Positions 58,366 through 64,000 of a stretch of 64,000 bases of DNA are shown here, in pieces. This stretch comes from Parietichytrium sp. I65-24A (Eukaryota; Sar; Bigyra; Thraustochytrida; Thraustochytriidae). A model generated the notes under the pieces. The model saw only the letters and a list, made by a program, of their open reading frames with translations. It was not told the origin of the DNA and did not search any database. How positions within the stretch are numbered: position 1 is the first letter of the stretch; every line of letters begins with the position of its first letter. The stretch is taken from positions 62,001-126,000 of the forward strand of contig BLSF01000081.1 of the NCBI GenBank assembly GCA_012862575.1, read 5' to 3'. A program made the position numbers and the translations under genes.

Positions 58366-61300
58366 ATGTCACAGAGACGCAGGAGTCGCGCGCGGGCGCT
58401 CGCAGCATGGATCGGCTTGGTCGGAGTGGCCCTTTTTGCACAGGTTGCAGAGGCAAAGACGGTGAACAGACTATCGTGCACGGGCAAACTGAGGGTTTGC
58501 CAAAGTGGAGAGGACCCGTATCACGATGATGAAGAAGCTGGAGTGCAATACTGCACCGAGAATAAGCTTGATCGGCCGGCTGTGATACTAACCGGCGGAG
58601 GGTGGTGGACGTCGGTGTACAACATGTGGATCGCGCAGATCATCATGGAGGAACAGATGCAGGTTCCTGTGCAGATTGAGCAAGTCAATGGCGGGTCATT
58701 TCAGTATTGGACCTTCAACAACGAGGCTTATGATGTGCTTGACGGGAGGATGTATTCGTGGGACGCACTTCATCTCGCTGCGAATGGATCTATGGACTGC
58801 TCCACCGGCTTTAAAAATGTATATGGTAGTGTACCCGAAGACCTGACGGCAGCTGGGTGTACAACCAACTGCATGCCATGTGCGCATGCCATGCTAGAGG
58901 TGTGGCCGCACGGGCAAACTGACAATTATGATTTGTATGTGGAGGAGAGGAAGACACTGGAAGATGGGGGTTCGCTAGGCACGATCGGGGAACATGGGTG
59001 GTGGGCCAGCAAGGCGACATTGACCGAATTACCTTTGCTTTCCTCTTTCCGCGGGATGTCCAAGAGCAATAATTCAACGGAGGCGAACCCGACGAGGATT
59101 TTTCGAAAGGCTCTGACTTTGGGTCAATATTGCAACTATACCTACTGGGAGTGGGAATACATTGCCAGCTCGTTCGGAGGGCCGTCTCAAAACCTGAAAG
59201 CAGCTAACATGTCACATTTTTGCCACCATTTCTTTGAGTCGTCAATGGGAGCAGAATATCCCGACCTCCCCTGGAGCGAGCAATACGATACGGAATATCA
59301 GGCGCTGCGATGGGATCAGCTGCAGCGGTGCGCGTCGAACGAGAATGTCACGGTAGGGCTTTTATTCTATGAGCTTTGTGTTCAGTTCTGGATCACTCCT
59401 ACAGACCTTGACGAGAAGCTACCTGGAGCAGCAACTGGGCTCAATAGAGCTGGCTATGCCCCTGACATCAAGTTCTTATACCGGGGCTTCTTCATGCCGT
59501 TCGAGGATGGCGACATTGGGTTTCTGCAGACAACAACGTGTCCTCTCAATACCTGGATGGACTCTTCCCCAGGAGCTGAAGATTGGACGGTTTGGGACAA
59601 ATCAGGCTATGGAGTGGACGGGTACACTAGATTTGAAAATTATGACCCTGACATTATTGAAAGTTTGCAATTGAACCTGAAGCCTATCTCGATGAGATCT
59701 GATGTGCGAAGTGTCCTAGAAGTGTCTGCTCGACTAAGCGAGGAAAATCCGGACGAATTTTCTCCAGTCCTTCTATCCTGGTTCAAACCAAGCAGCATCT
59801 TCCACCGGAAAGACTACAATATGAGCAACGAACCTTGGGGAGGTTACTCTGGAGCAAATTTTGAGCTCGCCAGGGTACAGCTCCCAGAATATGCGTCTTC
59901 TTGTGAAACCTCTCGCAGGAATTACAGCGAAGCTTGCAAAGCAGGCGAATATGCTTCGACTGATGACACAGAGCAATGTGGCTATGGGCAGCAGGTCCTC
60001 TACAAGGTATTTGCGTCCAAGCTCAAGGACTACTCTCCTGAAGGATACAGATTTTTGAGACGGATGAAAATCACCACCGAAGACCAAGAGTGGATTTTAT
60101 CGGAGATTGACTATAGCCAGAACGCTGCGTACTCTACAAACCACCCCACTAGAATACGAGACGTGGTGTGCGAATGGGTAAAGAACAACGAAAATGTCTG
60201 GAAGAATTGGCTCCCAATAACTTCCGATCAAGTGCGATGCTTAGGGGAGCTTGGGGATCCTTTTGCGGTCGAGGATCCGAATTATTCGGAAGCGACGGAC
60301 AGCGTCAAGGAGTGCTCCAATCACGGGTATTGCAACTACACAGATGAGTCGCTGAAACTTCACCCAAATGCTGGCGATTGTGTATGTGATCTCGGGTACC
60401 AAGGCGACGATTGCTCCGGTCTAATTGAGCCTGCTTCACTGAATGTGACATACACCAGTGCGGTATTTGTGCTCATAACCCTGTTGAATCTGGGAACCTG
60501 TGCAGTGGCGTCCCGGCTTTTAAAACGCCTGGAAAAGTTCGAAAAGGTGTCGATCGTGTTTCGAGTCTCCCACCCGAGCTTTGTGCGCCTGAATCTGATT
60601 GCTATTATAGCTGCCTGCGTGGGGTCTTTTTTCTGGGCTGGCACGGCCACCATCATCCACTGCTTGGCACGGCCGATATTTACAACAGTACCACTTAATG
60701 TGGTGAACTGTCTCATGTACGTGAAGTTGATGCGCAAGAAAATGCGATTTGCCATGAATCTAGAAGATATCCACGGCCATCTCTATCCTCTCCTTGGTTT
60801 TTTCGCAGGACTTTTTGCTGTCTGGTTCTTCTTGTTTTCGCCGTATGCCGAGGACGTCAGGTTGGAAGATCGAGTGTGGGAAAAGTACTCTTCGTGCAAT
60901 TTTGGCTCCAATCAAGCCGCCTTTGAAGCGCTCATCTTGGTCACGTCTTCTTTTCTTGGAGTGTCAAATTGTATGCTAAGCTTTGAGCTCCGGAAGAAGC
61001 CAACTTATTTTGACGAAGGTGGCGACCTTTTGAAAACCTCGTGGGCACTGAATGGTCTGATGGCGATTCTCTATGTCAGCGCACAATTTGTGGTGTCCCC
61101 AAACGAGCAGGGAAAGTATATCCTGAATACCCTTGTCCCGCTCTTGTGTTGCTGGTCTGTTTTGTATCTTCTGATATGGCCGAAATTTCGCGTTCACTAC
61201 TATTTTCCGGAGAAGAACAATTTGAAAGACGGGCTCTATCACCCAACTGGGGATCCGGCGCTGGCAGTGGGCGACCCAGTCGCGAATGTGCCCAAAATTC

Positions 61301-62685
61301 TTGCGGAGGAGGAAGCCGAAGATGCGCGTTTGAGCAAACTCAGAGAACACGCGGCCCCAATGGCGAAATCATCGAGCAGGCCCATGCCTGCTGGGCGCCC
61401 AAGGCGACTGACGATGGGTGTCTCTCTGCGACGCAAGGTATCCGTAGCCTTTCAGAGCGGGTCCAACATGATTGGAGCATTTTTACAGAAGCGCCAAAGC
61501 ATAGCTCCAATGACCAGGCACCAAAAGGTGCACATTGAAAACCTTGAGAGTCTCGATCGTCTAGATGAGTTTCCGCCACCGGAGGAGGAGGTTTTAAAAG
61601 ACCCTCACAAGATGCACGATGAGACCAAAAGAGCGATCGCCTACAGGAGTCCAGAGATGTACTTTCTTTTGGAGAAGCGGCTTAAGATCATCGAGCGAGA
61701 GAATGCCGAGCTGACTAGAATTCTGCAGGAGCACCGCATTGACCCGGTAACTGGAGAAATAGACGAGGACTATCTTGCAGCCCTTCACCGCGTCGAAACA
61801 GAGTACAAAGAAAAAATGCACCTCTTGGAAACCGATCACAGTCAGGAGGTTCGCGAATTGCGACAAGAGAATGAAGACCAGCGAAGGCTGTACGAGAGAG
61901 ATAAAATCGATGCTGTGGCAAGACTCACAAAGGAAAAGATGGACGCAATCGCCGATCTCAAGGCAGAGACATTCCACCAGGTTCATCAGCTCTCACGATT
62001 GGAACAGGACAATATTCGTCTTGCCAATACTTTGCGCGGGACCTTGCCGGAGCTTTCGAAATTCCTTGCTGCATTTGGATTCGATGAACACGAGCAAAAT
62101 CTCTTGCAAGAGGGAATCGATTCAACGGAAAAGCTCATATTGGCCTCAAAAGAAGATCTTCAAGCCGCGGGAATGCGCCTCGGTCACGTTCGCAAATTGG
62201 GGTCAATATTACAATCTATGGAGGTCGCAACTCCATTCGTTGTCATGCCCGAGGCAGCAGAACCCAGACCTCAATTTTCCAAGGCAGAGCCTGCTGAGGC
62301 TGACGAGACATTCGACAACAACCGCTCAGATGGCCATGGGCAGCGAGAGGAACGAGCAGGCACTACGTCCAAATCAAAGAAACCGAAGCAAAAGAAGAGG
62401 AAGAAGGATCAACAACGTGATCCAGGTTGGCTTATTAACCGTGATCCGAGCAGTGGCAAGAAGTACATGATCCACCCTCAAACTGGCGAAACAAAGTGGT
62501 ACGAGGGGGAGGCAGACCCAAATCCGACATTGCAAAGGCTTGGCGAGAGGCAAGACGTGGAGGCCGTATTCTCCGATGACAGTGACGTGGAGGAAACAGT
62601 TTTGGCCGACGAAAAGGATGGAAGCGAGGCGAAGCAGGACAAAAAGTCTAAGAAGCTCAAGAAAAAACCCAATCAGCACGAGTGA
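58366..62685 (+). CDS. class C GPCR with betaine-binding-type ectodomain, EGF, coiled coil, SAM and WW-like modules
   Basis: A 1439-residue receptor. Signal peptide 1-30. From about 70 onward the ectodomain resembles the OpuAC/ProX substrate-binding fold (ILTGGGWWTSVYNMWIAQII, W-aromatic cluster, LEVWPHGQTDNYD), with many Cys and N-glycosylation sites. An EGF-like module is at about 649-684 (CSNHGYC ... CVCDLGYQGDDC). Seven helices span about 694-941 with class C hallmarks: FRVSHPSFVRLNLI before helix 2, TTVPLNVVNCLMYVKLMRK in helix 3, and WPKFRVHYYFPEKN after helix 7. The cytosolic tail has a basic linker, a coiled coil (about 1098-1225), a SAM domain (about 1226-1285, LLQEGIDSTEKLILASKEDL) and a WW-like module (about 1352-1382, GWLINRDPSSGKKYM). 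It probably senses a small solute and signals through G-alpha. Start is the ATG at 58366. No introns. Confidence 0.9.
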   Translation: MSQRRRSRARALAAWIGLVGVALFAQVAEAKTVNRLSCTGKLRVCQSGEDPYHDDEEAGVQYCTENKLDRPAVILTGGGWWTSVYNMWIAQIIMEEQMQVPVQIEQVNGGSFQYWTFNNEAYDVLDGRMYSWDALHLAANGSMDCSTGFKNVYGSVPEDLTAAGCTTNCMPCAHAMLEVWPHGQTDNYDLYVEERKTLEDGGSLGTIGEHGWWASKATLTELPLLSSFRGMSKSNNSTEANPTRIFRKALTLGQYCNYTYWEWEYIASSFGGPSQNLKAANMSHFCHHFFESSMGAEYPDLPWSEQYDTEYQALRWDQLQRCASNENVTVGLLFYELCVQFWITPTDLDEKLPGAATGLNRAGYAPDIKFLYRGFFMPFEDGDIGFLQTTTCPLNTWMDSSPGAEDWTVWDKSGYGVDGYTRFENYDPDIIESLQLNLKPISMRSDVRSVLEVSARLSEENPDEFSPVLLSWFKPSSIFHRKDYNMSNEPWGGYSGANFELARVQLPEYASSCETSRRNYSEACKAGEYASTDDTEQCGYGQQVLYKVFASKLKDYSPEGYRFLRRMKITTEDQEWILSEIDYSQNAAYSTNHPTRIRDVVCEWVKNNENVWKNWLPITSDQVRCLGELGDPFAVEDPNYSEATDSVKECSNHGYCNYTDESLKLHPNAGDCVCDLGYQGDDCSGLIEPASLNVTYTSAVFVLITLLNLGTCAVASRLLKRLEKFEKVSIVFRVSHPSFVRLNLIAIIAACVGSFFWAGTATIIHCLARPIFTTVPLNVVNCLMYVKLMRKKMRFAMNLEDIHGHLYPLLGFFAGLFAVWFFLFSPYAEDVRLEDRVWEKYSSCNFGSNQAAFEALILVTSSFLGVSNCMLSFELRKKPTYFDEGGDLLKTSWALNGLMAILYVSAQFVVSPNEQGKYILNTLVPLLCCWSVLYLLIWPKFRVHYYFPEKNNLKDGLYHPTGDPALAVGDPVANVPKILAEEEAEDARLSKLREHAAPMAKSSSRPMPAGRPRRLTMGVSLRRKVSVAFQSGSNMIGAFLQKRQSIAPMTRHQKVHIENLESLDRLDEFPPPEEEVLKDPHKMHDETKRAIAYRSPEMYFLLEKRLKIIERENAELTRILQEHRIDPVTGEIDEDYLAALHRVETEYKEKMHLLETDHSQEVRELRQENEDQRRLYERDKIDAVARLTKEKMDAIADLKAETFHQVHQLSRLEQDNIRLANTLRGTLPELSKFLAAFGFDEHEQNLLQEGIDSTEKLILASKEDLQAAGMRLGHVRKLGSILQSMEVATPFVVMPEAAEPRPQFSKAEPAEADETFDNNRSDGHGQREERAGTTSKSKKPKQKKRKKDQQRDPGWLINRDPSSGKKYMIHPQTGETKWYEGEADPNPTLQRLGERQDVEAVFSDDSDVEETVLADEKDGSEAKQDKKSKKLKKKPNQHE

Positions 62686-62892
62686 ACTCGGTCATTTGTC
62701 TCGTGTATATGGCACAGGGTTTAGCCGCTTGAGTGGCATCTGACAATGTCGCAAATACTCAACGCATCCTATTTGATTTCTATTTGGCGAGAGAGCCACT
62801 TTTCATGCGTTGAACTCGTGTCTAGTTGTAATTTTTTTATTTTTTTTTGGGAGTGGTGTAAGCAATATATTGACTGCAAGAAAGAGATTCGA
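62686..62892. other. short convergent 3' spacer
   Basis: Between the receptor and kinesin stop codons; T-rich near 62829-62850. Both 3' UTRs must lie or overlap here. Confidence 0.5.
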
Positions 62893-64000
62893 TCAGGCCT
62901 TCTTCTTATTCTGTACTTTGACTGTCTTGGCCGTTCCGATTTCACAGGAATTCACCTTGTGACCGAATCGGAGGGAGCACAAGCTTTCGTGCATGCTGAG
63001 CGGTGATAAATTTACAAACATGAGCGTCTTGCAGTTTCCGCCCAGAGAGTTTTGAAGAAGATAAGTCAGTTTTGAATTCCGGAAGGGCACGTGCTTGGAG
63101 CCATTAGCCAGAGCAAAAATGACGTCCCCAAGGCAGGAAAGAGACTTGTTAATAGCTTGTGTTTCCTTGAGCTGTTTCCCCTCTGCTTTGCTAGACGCCA
63201 ATCTCTCGCTTCCAGCTAAATCTACAAGGTTGAGAACCCCACGCAGCTGGTCTCCGGATGCAGTGTGAGTACCCGTGACGGTAAGCGTGAATACGCTGTG
63301 CGATCGAGAAGATTGCTCGTTGCTTTGTGTGGAGCCGACTGCTCGTGCATTTCTTGCGCGTCTCATTAGTTCCTCGAGATCCTCGGGGCCGTCAACTTGC
63401 ACCTCGGAAAGACCATCGACAGTAGTTTCCCCAGAATCTTGCTTGTGTCGAATTTCAAAGGTTGGTGCAGGTTCAGCACTTTTCCCATTAGACCCGAGGT
63501 CCCGAATGGTTTCGTTGTAAATCTCCAAAAAGCTTGCTTTCAGCTGGAAGTTCCACTCGTGCTGAGCAGCAATAACACTAAAGAGATGTTGAACGGCGCG
63601 TGGAATAATTCCGTTTCCGTTTTCACAAGACGGATTGCCGTCCATGGTGTACGTCTTGCCACTTCCAGTCTGGCCGTAAGCAAAAATGCATACCCGGTAC
63701 CCGTCTAGAACGGACTGGATGAGGTGAGAAACTTCTGAAAAGACCTGCTCTTGGCCATCTGTCTGGCGAAAAACTTTGTCAAATTTGAAGTCGTACACTT
63801 GCGGTGTCGTTTTGGAACCGTCCACCGACACCTTGGATTCTCCAATCAGAGTAAGCTGTTGCTTCTCCGGATCATCGAGTGGGTATTTGAAGAGCGGCTC
63901 CGACGTTTCCGATCCGATCAATGGACGGACGCGAGCAAAAACACGAATGTTCCCTTTCAGCTCCAAGATTGTGTTTCGAAGGTCGCGCATCGTTTGCTCT
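62893..64000 (-). CDS. kinesin-14 (C-terminal motor), 5' part outside the window
   Basis: The frame is open to the window edge, so only the last 368 or so codons are seen. It is a complete motor domain with the kinesin-14 neck ELKGNIRVFARVRP directly before it, which places the motor at the C-terminus as in Kar3/Ncd/HSET minus-end-directed motors. P-loop GQTGSGKTYTM, switch I NEQSSRSHSVF, switch II LVDLAGSER, and the microtubule-binding helix region LSCLGDVIFALANGS and HVPFRNSKLTYLLQNSLGG are all intact. It ends in a short basic tail (KTVKVQNKKKA). Likely role: spindle organisation or minus-end transport. The stalk and tail must lie to the right of the window. Confidence 0.95.
   Translation of the reverse strand, partial: EQTMRDLRNTILELKGNIRVFARVRPLIGSETSEPLFKYPLDDPEKQQLTLIGESKVSVDGSKTTPQVYDFKFDKVFRQTDGQEQVFSEVSHLIQSVLDGYRVCIFAYGQTGSGKTYTMDGNPSCENGNGIIPRAVQHLFSVIAAQHEWNFQLKASFLEIYNETIRDLGSNGKSAEPAPTFEIRHKQDSGETTVDGLSEVQVDGPEDLEELMRRARNARAVGSTQSNEQSSRSHSVFTLTVTGTHTASGDQLRGVLNLVDLAGSERLASSKAEGKQLKETQAINKSLSCLGDVIFALANGSKHVPFRNSKLTYLLQNSLGGNCKTLMFVNLSPLSMHESLCSLRFGHKVNSCEIGTAKTVKVQNKKKA

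Overview
The window is nuclear DNA of a compact, intron-poor unicellular eukaryote. I place 26 protein-coding genes and one decayed gene copy. Only eight introns are needed to make the proteins coherent; all are GT-AG, 63 to 165 nt long, and most lie near the 5' end of their gene. Genes sit on both strands as divergent or convergent neighbours without operons. The set is typical of a free-living protist with mitochondria, endocytosis, heterotrimeric G proteins, GPI anchors and an Arp2/3 complex. A PH plus EDR2-type (DUF1336) protein, a class C GPCR and an Esa1-like MYST acetyltransferase together fit a stramenopile such as a labyrinthulomycete best. That placement is inference; no marker gene in the window fixes it.

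Layout. 1-6.4 kb: DTWD1-type tRNA modification enzyme and D-glutamate cyclase, both minus strand, then a 2.6 kb repeat-rich gap. 6.4-15.5 kb: an RGS protein with two WW-like repeats, a PH/EDR2 protein, a small unknown gene, and an epsin. 16-22 kb: RNA polymerase I subunit A49 convergent with an Esa1-like acetyltransferase, then isopentenyl-diphosphate isomerase. 22-29 kb: an R3H protein, a coiled-coil protein, an armadillo-repeat protein and a W-repeat protein resembling Sfi1. 30-36.5 kb: an ABCF ATPase, a secretory TPR protein and an unusual FIS1. 36.5-39.2 kb is gene-free. 39-46.5 kb: a four-helix-bundle protein with a CaaX end, a candidate NSL1/Mis14 kinetochore protein, ARPC4, and an unknown protein with a CaaX-like end next to a decayed duplicate of itself. 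49-64 kb: PIG-U, a small conserved protein, a G-alpha subunit, an unknown nuclear-type protein, a large class C GPCR, and the motor domain of a kinesin-14 that runs off the window.

Two things stand out. First, the window carries a receptor, a G-alpha and an RGS protein, and the receptor tail and the RGS protein share the same WW-like variant (W, then DPxSGKK and an aromatic). The receptor joins a glycine-betaine-type periplasmic-binding module, an EGF-like module, a class C seven-helix bundle, a coiled coil, a SAM domain and a WW-like module. The G-alpha has Asn where nearly all have Glu in the P-loop. Second, many gene 5' flanks carry short tandem arrays with 7, 8 or 10 bp units, several within 100 bp of the start codon; read on the sense strand, the units often contain TTG or TTGCAT-like cores. 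I saw no recognisable virus-like element, DNA transposon, rRNA, tRNA or CRISPR array.
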